Source of the DNA: Antilocapra americana
Taxonomy: Eukaryota; Chordata; Mammalia; Artiodactyla; Antilocapridae
Length of the DNA stretch: 64,000 nucleotides
NCBI GenBank assembly: GCA_007570785.1
Contig: ML660774.1
Location: 12,058,476 to 12,122,475, forward strand
Reading direction: 5' to 3'
The notes beneath the pieces are model-generated. The model was not told where the DNA came from, ran no database searches, and saw only the letters and a program-made list of their open reading frames with translations. Position numbers and translations under genes: made by a program. Below, piece after piece: positions 33,511 to 46,181 of the stretch (positions within the stretch are counted from its first letter, which is position 1; each line of letters starts with the position of its first letter).

Positions 33511-34110
33511 ACTGAACTTGGTCTACTTGCCCATAAGCAGCAAAGGCAGTTATTGGCACCAGGCTGTGATAAAGGAAAAGTACAGTGTTTATTGAAGTGT
33601 GCCAAGCAAGGAGAACAGGCAGCTCATGCTTAAAAGACTGAACTCTCTGATGGCTTTCAGGGAAGGATTTTTAAAGGCCACATTTGGTGTGAGGGCTGCA
33701 AGGACTGTCTTCTGATTGGTTGGTCATGAGATAATGGCATGATGTTTCAGAAGTTTTAATCATCAACCTCTGGTTCCAACCAGTCTGAGATCTATATGCT
33801 TTTGTGCTTGTGGTCAACATGGGCAAGGGTCTTAGTTTCTGCAGTATAACTCAAAGATACTCATCAGATTGTTATGTATATCCCTTGAGGAGGAACTAGG
33901 GACTCTGAACTATCGTTCAAACTATCTTTCTTAATTGCATTTTCTTTGTTTCTGCGTTCCATCACTTCTCAAATTAATAACTACTTGAGTCTGCTCTTTG
34001 GAACTAAGGGAGGTCTAAGAGACTAAAACCTTTTTCCTACAAATAAGAAACGGGGAATACAGAGAGGTCTTATTATCAGGGGAAGCTTTACAGTGTCCTG
34101 CTTGGTTTCA
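33511..34110 (-). mobile_element. Endogenous retrovirus solo LTR-like element
   Basis: The minus strand carries TCAATAAA (plus-strand 'tttattga' at 33588-33595). The stretch at 33848-33905 is shared with 9300-9350. Compositional change at the edges fits a solo LTR of about 0.6 kb. Boundaries and family are uncertain, and no gag, pol or env sequence lies beside it. Confidence 0.5.
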
Positions 34111-35925
34111 GTTTGACAGTATCTCTAGAAAAATATTTTCTTTAAATATAAGACAAGATTCCATTAAGCAAGTTATATATAGTACAAGTTATATAAATAA
34201 ATTTATTTATATATTTGTATAGTATATAGAATATATTACTATATATTCTAATTCCTATCTATGAAACAACATTTATTTATGATATATACTTTTCTTCATT
34301 TAGAAATATATTGAATAAAGATAACATTTTAGGTGCATTTAAGAACATATAGAAAAGGTTTAAAATTTTTCTACATCAATAACTAAGTAGGATCAGTGGT
34401 TATTTAAATGATTGTGTCTCATTGTTTAGACATGTTGAGGCAACTTATCTTAGATAGTGACTCCAACAGTCTCCTTCAAAAAGCCAGCATTTTACCCAAC
34501 TTAAGCATTTTAGTAAAAAAAAAAAAAAAGACTCTATTCCTGTTGCTTTTGTCCCAGAATGAAGATGGGGGTGAGGGAGGAGCAAACTATAGAACAAGCT
34601 TTTAAAAACAGACAGAATGATATTTTTCTTTAGAATGGACAAGGGAAGTTTCATTGAAAGAAACACATCTCAGGTAAAGCTAGTTTTCCTTTTATTTCTC
34701 TTAAAATTGGCTGGAGAGAGGTTCATTGTATGCTCTACACTTTTTGTTCTGGGCACCTGAGCTGCACACAATGTATCACTTATCAGTAGAACAAAAGATT
34801 CCTTCATCAGTCAGGCGGCTTGAGGAAGATGACAGCTGCAGACTCACAGCCACTCTAGGTAGCTACTCTGCTGAGACGGAACAGGAAATAGACTTTTATG
34901 TCTAACCCTCTTTAATTTGACTCAAGTAAGAATAGCTTCTTTCAAAACATATCCATGTATAAAAGTAATCCTAGATGTTTGTTTCTTATAAGATACTTGG
35001 TTTAGAAAACTTAAAAAATAAATTGTATAATGCGGGTTTCACAGTAGAAACAATAACTACTTTTATTGAGTCAGAGTACTGGTATACATTTTGAACACCT
35101 TACATTTTAGAATATCTTCTCATTACAGATTGTAATATAAAAATGAAGTTGTGATATTAAATTATAATATAATAATACTACAAAACCCAAAGAAAATTAG
35201 GAGGCTTTGTGCTAGTGATAGTGTAAAGGAGTATTAGAAGAAAAATTTCATTGCCTGCAAAGATGCAATTTTAATTGTACTTTAATTCTAAATATTAATC
35301 TTGTTATTGAGGATATTCTTTTCTTGTTTATGTAAATATAGTTATCCTTTTAGGATTCTAAGATTATACTTATATTCCCACTAAACTAAAAAATGTTGTG
35401 TTTGAAATGTCCCTAAAATGTAGAATTTCAAACTCTTGAGCAGTTACGAAAGAACTGTTTCCTTAATAGCTCAAAGATTTTTTAGTTGCTATATAGGTCA
35501 CCCCATGAGAATAATTTAATACAGAATATTTTATGCATAAGAAGTCAGCACTGATCACATTTTATTTCATTCTGTTTCATGTTTCCCTACTATAAATGTG
35601 TGAGTAATCATAAGTTAGAGTAATTAGATATAATGATATTTATGCCCCTATCGACCCTCAGTCAAGACTGAAAACAGAATAATCTTATTCATTTGTGGTA
35701 TGATTAATTATAGAACCTTATCAATTTGGGATGCTCTCAAAGAAGAAAATTTGTATTAAAAAATAAAATTTAGAAAAATAAAAAATTTTAGAACCCACCC
35801 AAATTTATAGGCTGACTCTTATTGACTTAGTAAAATACGCCCTATAAAGATCTTGTTTCAATAAATGGCTAAGAATTGCTTCTATCAGTTTTTGCCAGTT
35901 GTTTTGCTTGTTGTATATTTGCTAA
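34111..35925. other. AT-rich unique spacer
   Basis: A TA-rich low-complexity run lies at about 34180-34260 and an A-run at 34515-34529. No gene recognised. Confidence 0.5.
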
Positions 35926-35930
35926 GGCAT

Positions 35931-36103
35931 GTCTGACTTTTTGGGACCCCATGGGCTGTTGCCTGCCAGGCTTCTCTGTCCATAGGATTTCCCAGGCAAA
36001 AATACTGGAATGGATTGCCATTTCCATTTCCTTTTCCAGGGTATCTTCCCTACCCAGGGATCGAAGCCACATCTCCTACATCAGCAGGCAGTACTACTGA
36101 AGC
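35931..36103 (-). mobile_element. Bov-tA SINE
   Basis: Complement of Bov-tA: 'gctaaggcatgtctgac' on the left, 'tacccagggatcgaagcc' and a decayed head on the right. Diverged. Confidence 0.88.
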
Positions 36104-36505
36104 AAGTAGATGCTTTTGAATATTTGAAAATAATTTCTTCTTTCCCACAATGTGGCACTGAGAATAGCTATAAATAAAAGAATGATTTAAGTAGCTTGGT
36201 TCTAAGTGCTTTGGAATATTTGTTAGTCATTTAAAACATGGAATGATTTTTAAATGTCATTTAAAACATGGAATGATTAAAGTTTTATGACAATATAATT
36301 GCAAACTTAATACTTTGTACAGATCTAATCTTCCATTTAGTGTTTTCTCATTTGCATCGGGTCAGAAAATTGGTCCAACATTCAATTAAGTAGTACTTAA
36401 AATTTGGTATGTTGGTTCTGTTGTAATTTGGTACCCAATTTGTGTGTGTATCTATCATGAGTTTAGATGTATAGATAGTATATTTAAATATATCTGAATA
36501 TAGAT

Positions 36506-36508
<3 letters not shown>
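36104..36508. other. AT-rich spacer with direct repeat
   Basis: A 23-bp word (starting 'gtcatttaaaacatgg') occurs at 36226-36248 and exactly again at 36256-36278. No gene seen. Confidence 0.6.

Positions 36509-36544
<36 letters not shown>
36509..36544. repeat. (CA)n microsatellite
   Basis: About 18 uninterrupted CA units. Confidence 0.98.
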
Positions 36545-36546
<2 letters not shown>

Positions 36547-36639
36547 CCTGGTCTGTATACCATGGGCCTGATAAAAATGATCTTATACAAATCCAAGAAG
36601 AACAAATATACCTTGCCGCTATTAAAATATTCCCTTTTT

Positions 36640-36734
36640 GGAGACTTCCCTGGTGGTCCAATGGCTAAGACTTTGTGCTCCCAATGTCGGGGGCATGGGT
36701 TCCATCCCTGGTCAGTAAACTAAGACCCCACATG
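36640..36734 (+). mobile_element. CHR-type SINE with perfect TSD
   Basis: 'gagacttccctggtggtcc' to 'aagaccccacatg'. It has no poly(A) tail. A perfect 18-bp target-site duplication (ttaaaatattcccttttt) flanks it at 36622-36639 and 36735-36752. Confidence 0.95.
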
Positions 36735-36752
36735 TTAAAATATTCCCTTTTT

Positions 36753-37627
36753 ATTTGCTTTTCATAAGATTCTTATTAAATTAAAAATGTTGAAGCAGTC
36801 AAAAAGGAGTTTAGATTGAAAATTGAATTCTGAGGGTTTAACTTAAATTTTTTTTTAGTTAAGGACTTATTTATGGCTGATGATTTTCTAATGTTATTTG
36901 AATATTATTATGTTATATTCTCTCCATGATTTGCCCATCTGTGATGCTGATTACCTTCTGTTTTAAAGGCAGCCAACTCATCTGTCTCCCAGAGCAATTG
37001 TTTTCCCTTACACAGCTGGATGTAGAATTCAGCCAGAAATAATTTTTCAGAGTAGTCCAGGTTTCTTGTGTTCTACTCCATTCTCAAACTGTCCAACCAT
37101 ATATGCACTGATCATAGTACAGTTGGAACCAACATCATCTTTTCATTAACTATTTAAAAATCATTGATTATAATGAGAAATTTGGGGGCTTTAGTAGTGG
37201 TCCTTATTCTCTCCACAAACCTTATTCTCTCCACAAATCTCATTACCACTCCTGGAGGTGTCAGCAAAGTATTTCACTTTTTGTGATGAAATATAAATGA
37301 CTTCTGTTAAGAGGAAGATTATGTGTTGGTACTTTGAATGTTTGAATCATTCTGTAAGATCCTATAAGCTTTTGCTGAAATTTTCCTCAAAGGATGTTTT
37401 CAGTAATTTTTTTTTCCCATTACCAGAGTTTTGCTTGTTTTCAATATTATCCTTTCAGGAAAAACAATGTTTATAAATTTCATGAAAAGTGGAAGTTATT
37501 AATGTGTTATAAGAAAATTAGAAAATGTAAAAAAACTCTGGGACTTAAAATGACTGCTTGTTCATGGCTGGTTATCATAGCCCTATAAGAGCTGTGATAT
37601 GATTTCAGCTTTAATTAAAATAATTTT

Positions 37628-37630
<3 letters not shown>
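36753..37630. other. AT-rich unique spacer
   Basis: An exact 18-bp tandem duplication is at 37202-37237. No gene or known repeat. Confidence 0.5.

Positions 37631-37677
<47 letters not shown>
37631..37677. repeat. (TA)n microsatellite
   Basis: About 23 uninterrupted TA units. Confidence 0.98.
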
Positions 37678-37678
<1 letters not shown>

Positions 37679-37960
37679 CATTTATTTCTTCAATTTTCGA
37701 TCATGGGCAAGACATTCTAAGGAGGAGATGTACTTGTAGAAGTTGCACTGGTGGCCAACATGGAGACAGGCGGATGGGGGCTGGGGCTTCTGTGGGGCGC
37801 TAGATGCTCTAAAGGAAGATGCGAGAATAGTCCCCTCTGTGAGAAAGTAGCCAAGAGCCCCAGGAGACAGCAGCAAGGAGGTAGGATGACTCCTACAAGG
37901 TGTTCATTTAACCATGTGTCATGATGTATTTCATGAGATAGGAAACCACAGAGAAGATAC
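37678..37960 (-). other. Possible 3' end of an unidentified retrocopy
   Basis: The minus-strand open stretch 37682-37876 ends in 'CLAHDRKLKK', followed at once by a stop that overlaps AATAAA (plus 'tttatt' at 37680-37685) and then the (TA)n tract. The block is much GC-richer than its surroundings. That arrangement would fit a processed copy whose poly(A) tail became a microsatellite. I do not recognise the protein, and no target-site duplication was found. Confidence 0.25.
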
Positions 37961-38815
37961 TAATAGAAACTGTACAGGAGAAACTGTTACCCCATAACAA
38001 CTGTAGGACTGGTATCCCGTAAAGTTTCCCCAAACAACTGACATTGCATGAGTTCTCGTTAAAAATGCCATCTGAGCTCCATGTCAATCCTCTTCATCCT
38101 AATCTGGGGGAACTTCTGCCCTGGAAATCTGGAGCTTGTGGAGAGGGAGTCTTTGAGGCCACTTTGCTCATTATGCAGGGGGGAAAAGTGAGACTGAGGG
38201 GAGTTAAATGGCACTTAAATGGATTTCTGGTCTCCTAGCTTCTTGAGACTGTTGGGAATGTGGGCAGCAGTGACTTGCAAACAGCAGTCTGTATTCCTCA
38301 TCAGGATGCTGCCTCCTTTGTGCTTCCTGTGGTTTAAACACTTCCTCTCTTGTTTTCTTATCATTGTTCAGTCCTTCATCTCCCCCCTTTCCTTTGCAGC
38401 TTCTCCTGAGCCTCTTTTACTGGCTCGTCTTCCCCTTCCTTTCCTGAGTTGTTGGTCTTCTGGAGGATTCCGCCTCAATCCTCCTTGTTCTCTTATTTTT
38501 TCTGCTGGAATCATCTCCATTAATCTACGTGTTATCCAGTGCAGCAACACTGTATCTGCATGTCTCGTCAGCCAGGAGCTGGTCAGATTTTACTGTGTTA
38601 GTTTGCATCAGGTGTATGGACTATGCTTTAACAGACATACTTACTGATGACTCGTGGCCTCTGCTCCTCTCCCCACTACTCAGACTGGTTGAAAATCACA
38701 ATTTACATTCTCTACACTGTGCAGTATTATCTCCTCCCAAGTCTTTAACCTGTATTCCTGAGGATCCCAGACTCTTACTTATATGTAGATATTGATTTTT
38801 CTTTTCAAGTTTCCC
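37961..38815. other. Unique spacer
   Basis: Moderately GC-rich with no recognised gene. Open frames at 38219-38647 (+) and 38368-38550 (-) have no recognisable motifs. Confidence 0.45.
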
Positions 38816-38828
38816 CTATTCACATCTT

Positions 38829-39781
<953 letters not shown>

Positions 39782-39794
39782 CTATTCACATCTT

Positions 39795-40386
39795 AAATCA
39801 TCTTTCACTTTAAGTTTAGTCTCTCTTGCATTGTATAAGCATGTATGTGTACGTGTGCAGACATGTTACCACATTTCTTAGATAATCATTAACATCATCC
39901 TTTATTCTCTTCTTCATGCCTCATATCTGTTTTATCACTTATACTTGCTGAATCTATTTCTTACAACCATCATTCTCCTTTCCTCCTCTTTCCTATGTAC
40001 TAATTTATTTGCTCCTCAATGCTTCTTCCAATTGGCATTTCTGTCACTTCCCAGTTATTGTCCTACATTGTGCTATTCTTGGTAATTGAACTTCTGTTTT
40101 TACAATGTTGTTAAGTTGTCAGCATAAACAAACAAACCTTAACATGACAAATAAAACTTGGCATAAACCAGCTCAGATCTGGCTTTTTTTTTTCAAATCT
40201 TATCTTCACAGCCTTACCTCTCTCTGCTTGCCACTACCTTAGTAGTCCCCCTGGAGCTAATGATAGCACAGAGACCAGCACACAGCAAACACTTCATACA
40301 TGATTGTTGGTGAGGAAACACTGTTTGGGTACATTAACCAACAAACAAATGGAAATGTGTGAATACTGTTGTGATGTAACGGTCTA
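39795..40386. other. AT-rich spacer, possible L2/MIR remnant
   Basis: No gene. The stretch at 40245-40310 ('agcacacagcaaacacttc') faintly recalls the end of L2. Confidence 0.4.
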
Positions 40387-40575
40387 GTGCGTTGGCTCTC
40401 AGACTTCAACAAGCAGCAGAGTTACCCAGTGGGCTTGTCAAAACCCAGATTGCTGGGGCACCCCTGCAAGTTTCTAATTCAGTAGCTGTGGGAGAGGCCT
40501 GAGACAAGCTCCCATGATAGTGGTGCTTTTGGTCTGGGAAATCACACTTAAAGATCAAGTAGTCTAATTAATACC
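40387..40575 (+). mobile_element. MER5A DNA transposon (hAT-Charlie, non-autonomous)
   Basis: 'gttggctctcagactt', 'gggcttgtcaaaacccag', 'attgctgggg' and 'tttctaattcagtagctg' are MER5A landmarks in order. Terminal repeats are diverged. Confidence 0.85.
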
Positions 40576-40730
40576 ACTTAAATTGTTAAGTAAACTGAAA
40601 GTCACTAGTTTTTAGTTTCTGTTGTTTGTTGTTCTTTCATACATCTAATTAAAGACCTACTTTTGTTTATGACACCTATATGCCATCTGTGTAATTTCTG
40701 TTTATATCTTCAGGTCTTCTAAGCTCCCTC

Positions 40731-41141
40731 TGATGGTTAGTTTTATATGTCAGCCTAGCTAGGCAATGTTCAACCTAGATATTTGATCAAACACCAGTCT
40801 ACAAGACTGAAAGTATCTGTTAAAGATGAGGTGAACATTGAAATTGGTAGATTTTGAGAAAAGCAGATTATCCTTCAAAATGTAGATAGGCCTCATCTAA
40901 TCAGTTGAAGGCCTGAAAAGAAAAAGATTGAGTTTTCCAGAGGAAGAGGGACTTTCGCTTGTGGCCTTGAACTGTAATATTAACTCTCCTAGGGTCTCCA
41001 GCCTGCTGGTCTGCCCTGCAAATTTCAGACTTGACAGCTTCCACAATTGTGTGAGTCAGTTCCTTAAAATAAGTATCATCCATATCTACCTATACCTGAT
41101 CTCCTATTGATTCTCTTTCTCCAGAAAACCTTAATACACTA
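40731..41141 (+). mobile_element. ERVL-type solo LTR
   Basis: Starts 'tgatggttagttttatatgt', includes 'ctcatctaatcagttgaagg' and 'gtctccagcctgctgg', and ends 'ctccagaaaaccttaatac'. These are landmarks of an old mammalian ERVL/MaLR LTR (MLT2-like by memory). AATAA-type sequence precedes the end ('ccttaaaataagtatc'). No internal retroviral sequence. Confidence 0.65.
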
Positions 41142-41838
41142 TGTTCTTAATTACTCCGTCTCAGTCACAGGGTTGAGAATCAGCTGGCATTGTTTCTCTG
41201 TCTTTTGCCAGGGCTGTATGAAATGGATTGATATTTTAAGGACTGTACATTTTTTAGTATTTCAGATATACATGATATAACTACTAAGACAACAAAGTAC
41301 TATTCAAGTGTAAGTTATATCACTTATAGGTATGAAAATTTTTAATCTTTGTTTAGGTTAACCAGTCGTACTGATTTTTCTGTGGTTTAGCTTTTAAAGC
41401 TAATAAATGAAATCTAAAAGAATATAACAGCGATTCTTTTTTTTTCCATTCAGGAGTTAAATTTTTTTATTGGCAGGTCAAAATCAATTAGGAAAAGAGA
41501 CAAAAAAAATAATGGTCACTACAACTATTAATAAAATAGTGGTTTTGAATTTAGGAGTACCCCTTTAGTTCCCAGTATATTTAAAAGAATGTAGCAGTGT
41601 CTTTGTGTTGATTTTATAAATAGATTCTATTTCCAAGAGAAATTGAGTCCCGGAGAAATAAAATGGAAAAGTAATGAGAACATGTCCCTATCTCAAGCTT
41701 CCTAGTTCATTGCAAGAAAATTATTTTCTCATTTTCCTCAGTTTTAGGTACTTCAGGGACATAATTACATTTTAGAGGAAAGAAGGGATCACAATGACAC
41801 AGCATTTTGTCCATTTTCACACTAAGGAACATGATAAT
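41142..41838. other. AT-rich unique spacer
   Basis: No gene or repeat recognised. Confidence 0.5.
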
Positions 41839-41855
41839 TATATATATGTATATAT

Positions 41856-41899
<44 letters not shown>
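41839..41899. repeat. Compound (TA)n(CA)n(TA)n microsatellite
   Basis: TA/TG units, then about 8 CA units at 41857-41870, then about 14 TA units. Confidence 0.96.
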
Positions 41900-41903
<4 letters not shown>

Positions 41904-42329
41904 TTTTCCTTTTCTCCAGTTTATACCAATAGGAATGTAAGGATTACACAAACTAATTGCATAAATGGCTACTTCCTGCTGATATAAAATGTCACTGAAC
42001 ACAATGGTGGGGTCTTTTTCCAAATTGCTGCTGACTTTTTGGTCTGACCTATGAAGGTAAATCACATAAGCTACTTAAAGTTGGAATAATAATCTTTGGA
42101 GATTAAAATGATGAAAGCTTTAAAGCTGAATTGATGCCAAATTTTGATTTTCTGTTGTGCCTTGGGGCAGAATCTGGTGAATTTTAGGAAATTGCTTGAT
42201 TGATATTCAGATTTTTTTTGCATTTCATTCCCGTTTAGCCACTGTCATATTTTAATAGTTAGTGTGGAGTCAGATAATAAGTTCTAAGAAACATGGCACT
42301 TTAGGATTGGTTTTCCACTTTGCACTGGG
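41900..42329. other. AT-rich unique spacer
   Basis: No gene or repeat recognised. Confidence 0.5.
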
Positions 42330-42520
42330 GCTGTGTAGAGTAGAAGCCAAGGGCACAGATTTTAGACAAAGAGAAGGGTTTAAATTCCAGCTTTTCCTTT
42401 AGTTCAGTGATTGGGGCAGGTTAATTAACTTCTGGGTAAAAATTATGAATAAAGTTGTTGTGAGAATCATCTCAAATTAGATGATGCATATTAAGTATGG
42501 TACTTACTGGTCACTGTTGT
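42330..42520 (+). repeat. MIR SINE
   Basis: 'agtagaagccaagggcacag', 'ttaaattccagcttttcc' and 'aaagttgttgtgagaatc' follow MIRb order. Confidence 0.75.
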
Positions 42521-42564
42521 ATCACTTAGGAGAGTAAATAGATTGTTTTTGAATGTATTTCACT

Positions 42565-43580
42565 GTTTTCTAAGCATCTCCAATTTAACATGCCCAGTAC
42601 TGGATTCCTGATCTCTATCCCTTTCAAATTTCCCCATCTCAGTTGATGAAAACTGCATCTTTTCAATCGCTTTGTTATTGTTTAGTCTCTAGGTCATGTA
42701 CCATCTTTGTGACCCAATAGATTTCAACACGCCAGGCTTTCTTGTCCTTCACTATCTCCTGGAGTTTGCTCAAACTCATGTTCATTGACTCGGTGATGCC
42801 ATCCAACCATCTCATCCTCCATCACCCCCTTCTCCTCCTGCCCTCAATCTTTCCCAGTGTCAGAATCTTTGCCAGTGAGTTGGCTCTTTGCACCAGATGA
42901 CCAAAGTATTGGAGTTTCAGTGTCAGCATCAGTCCTTCCAGTGAATACTCAGGGCTGAGCTCCTTTAGGATTGACTTTCAATAAAGCCTCCATAATGATC
43001 GTTTTTACAAAGTATGATGGATCATATCACACCTGATCACAGACCTCCAGTGGTGTTGCATTTTCCTCAGAGTCAATGCCCATGGGTTTGAATGGCTCAT
43101 AGGATGTTATCTCTTGCATATGGAGGCTCTATTGAAAGTAAACTCTAGTGGGGCAAGGGTAAACTCTAGTGGGATAAGGATACAAGTTAGGAGTCTATTT
43201 CAGCCACCCAGGTAAGAGATGATGAGCTTAGAACAAAGTTCATCTTCTCACCCTCACACTTTCTCTGCAGGCTCACTCCCTCTCTCCTTTACCCTGTGCC
43301 ACCATGTCACCTCAGGGAGGCCTTCCTTGATCATGGCACTGTCATTCCCTCTGACTTTTCTATACTTCTCTATAGTAGTTACAACTTTCTAACACATCTG
43401 GTAATGTCCTATTACCCTGTGTGTTATTTATTGTGTTTATCATGTTGTTTGTTTCTCTCTGTGTCTCCACTAAAATCTTAACCCCACTTTAACAGGGATT
43501 TTTGTCTCTTTTCATGGATGTTTATACCCAGTATCTAGAACTGTGCCTACTACACAGTAAGTTGATGCTTTTGACTTGCT
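42565..43580 (+). repeat. L2 LINE 3' region, split by BovB
   Basis: 'tccaatttaacatgcccag' (42580s), 'gatcatatcacacctgatc' (43020s), 'tcacctcagggaggccttcc' (43306-43327) and 'gaactgtgcctactacaca' near the end are L2 3' landmarks in order. The BovB at 42672-42976 interrupts it. A 21-bp imperfect tandem duplication lies at 43138-43179. Confidence 0.8.
42672..42976 (-). mobile_element. BovB LINE 3' fragment inserted in L2
   Basis: Complement of the BovB 3' end from 'attgtttagtctctaggtca' to 'ctcctttaggattgac'. A short repeat 'tttcaat' on both sides fits a target-site duplication. Confidence 0.88.
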
Positions 43581-43587
43581 CTCTCAG

Positions 43588-45377
43588 GAGAGATAAGAAA
43601 GCCTTCCTCAGCGATCAATGCAAAGAAATAGAGGAGAACAATAGAATAGGAAAGACTAGGGATCTTGTCAAGAAAATTAGAGATATAAAGGGAACATTTC
43701 ATGCAAAGATGGGCTCAATAAAGGACAGAAAGGTATGGACCTAACAGAAGCAGAAGATATTAAGAAGAGGTGGCAAGAATACACAGAAGAACTATACAAA
43801 AAAGATCCTCACAACCCAGGTAATTACGATGGTGTGATCATTCACCTAGAGCCAGACATCCTGGAACGTGAAGTCAAGTTGGCCTTAGGAAGCATCACTA
43901 CAAACAAAGCTAGTGGAGGTGATGGAATTCCAGGTGAGCTATTTCAAATCCTGAAAGATGCTGCTGTGAAATTGCTGCATTCAATATGCCAGCAAATTTG
44001 GAAAGCTCAGCAGTGGCCACAGGACTGGAAAAGGTCAGTTTTCTTTCCAATCTTGCAATGCCAAAGAATGCTCAAACTACTGCAGAATTGCACTCATCTC
44101 ACACACTAGTAAAGTAATTCTCAAAATTCTCTAGGCCAGACTTCAGCAATACGTGAACTGTGAACTTCCAGATATTCAAGCTGGTTTTAGAAAAGGCAGA
44201 GGAACCAGAGATCAAATTCCCAGCATTCGCTGAATCATTGAAAAAGCAAGAGAGTTCCAGAAAAACATCCCTTTCTGCTTTATTGACTATGTCACAGCCT
44301 TTGACTGTGTGGATGACGATAAACTGTAGAAAAATTCTTAAAGAGGTGGGAATACCAGACCACCTGACCTGCCTCTTGAAAAACCTGTATGTAGGTCAGG
44401 AAACAACAGTTAGAACTGGACAAGGAACAATACACCAGTTCCAAATCAGGAAAGGAGTCCGTCAAGGCTGTATATTTTTACTCTGCTTATTTAACTTATA
44501 TGCAGAGTACATCATGAAAAATGCTGGGCTGGATGAAGCACAAGCTGGAATCAAGATTGCCAGGAGAAATATCAATAACTTCAGACATGCAGATGACATC
44601 ACCCTTATGGCAGAAAGTGAAGAAGAACTATAAAGAGCCTCTTGATGAAAGTGAAAAAGGAGAGTGAAAAAGGTAGCTTAAAGCTCAACATTCAGAAAAC
44701 TAACATCATGGCATCCAGTCCTGTCACTTCATGGCAAATAGATGAGATAACAGTGGAAATGGTGGCTGACTTTATTTTTGGGGGCTCCAAAATCACTGCA
44801 GATGGTGATTGCAGCCATGAAATTAAAAGACCCTTACTCCTTGGAAGGAAAGTTATGACCAACCTAGATAACATATTAAAAAGCAGAGATATTAGTTTGC
44901 CTACAAAGGTCCGGGTAGTCAAGACTATGGTTTTTCCAGTAGTCATGTATGGATGTGAAAGTTGGACTATAAAGAGGGCTGAGTGGTGAAGAATTGATGC
45001 TTTTGAACTGTGATGTTGAAGAAGACTCTTGAGAGTCCCTTGGACTGCAAGGAGATCCAACCAGTCCATTGTAAAGGAGATCAGTCCTGGGTGTTCACTG
45101 GAAGGACTGATGTTGAAGCCGAAACTCCAGTATTTTGGCCACCTGATGCGAAGAGTTGACTCATTTGAAAAGACCCTGATGCTGGGAAAGATTGAAGGCA
45201 GGAGGAGAAGGGGATGACAGAGAATAAGTTGGTTGGATGGCATCATTGACTCAATGGACATGAGTTTGGGCAAACTCTGGGAGTTGGTGATGGACAGGGA
45301 GGCCTTGCGTGCTGCAGTTCATGGGGTCACAAAGAGTCTGACACAACTGAGCGACTGAGCTGAACTGAACTGAACTC
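43588..45377 (+). mobile_element. BovB LINE, 5'-truncated
   Basis: Starts in the linker (DKKAFLSDQCKEIEENNRIG) and runs through RT to the 3' end with (gaact)n at about 45355-45375. Sections stay open over 43735-44109, 44160-44633, 44642-44989 and 45029-45217, but frameshifts separate them. The catalytic box at 44586-44597 reads HADD instead of YADD. Inactive. Confidence 0.95.
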
Positions 45378-45488
45378 CAGTAGGATGTTAGCAAGTGCCT
45401 GAAAGCAGAGACTTGAGCAGTTATGAACTGGAGCTGACCCTATTGGAAGTTTACTGCTATCTAGCAAGGAAGCTTGGTCTACCATAAG

Positions 45489-45695
45489 TGTGTGTGAAAA
45501 TCACTCAGTTGTGTCAAAGTCTGAAACCCCATGGACTGTAGCCTGCCAGGCTCCTCTCCATGGAATTCTCTAGGCCAGAATACTGGAGTGTGTAGCTGTT
45601 CCCTTCTCCAGGGATCTTCCTAACCCAGGGCTCAAACCCAGGTCTCCCATACTGCAAGCAGATTCTTTACCATTTGAGCCACCAGGGAAGCCCAA
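45489..45695 (-). mobile_element. Bov-tA SINE
   Basis: Complement of a complete Bov-tA: 'aatcactcagttgtgtc' on the left, 'gagccaccagggaagccc' on the right. Confidence 0.93.
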
Positions 45696-46181
45696 GAAAC
45701 CTATCCCTTCTCCAGGGAATCTTTGCAACCCCACCATACTTGAGGTTAAAGATCACAGGGAGAGAAACAGGGCCCAGTGTACCACCAACTAAGTGCAATT
45801 CAAATTAATGAACCTTGGTGAACTGGTCAACTAACTGATAAATCCATGAGAAATAATAAATCATTGTTGCTTTAAACCAATAAGTTTTTAGCTGTTTTGT
45901 TATATATCATTAATAATTCAATTAGAATACGTTTGCAATGATTCACTATTTATTAAAATAGTAATATTATTACTACAGAATTTTCTAATTAAAAATTAGG
46001 AATGTAGCAAGTTCTTTAGACTCCTATCAGGATAACTTCTACATTGGTCTGCTTTTGTAACAATTTTTAAAAATCTGTATCCATATGTGTTAGCTTATGC
46101 ATTACCTTTGGAAAAATCAAGTAGTATTTTTTTGTGTTTGTATAAATCAGATAAACTTACAGGTTATGAGACTTTTAAAAA
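45696..46181. other. AT-rich unique spacer
   Basis: No gene or repeat recognised. Confidence 0.5.

Noticed and set aside
33511..34110. A complete endogenous provirus
   Set aside because: Only LTR-like sequence is seen; no second LTR, primer-binding site or coding remnants flank it.
36348..36661. Frames encoding repeated Cys-Val residues
   Set aside because: Translation of the (CA)n microsatellite.
37631..37677. CRISPR array or phase-variable switch
   Set aside because: Simple (TA)n in a mammalian genome. No spaced repeats with unique spacers exist anywhere in the window.
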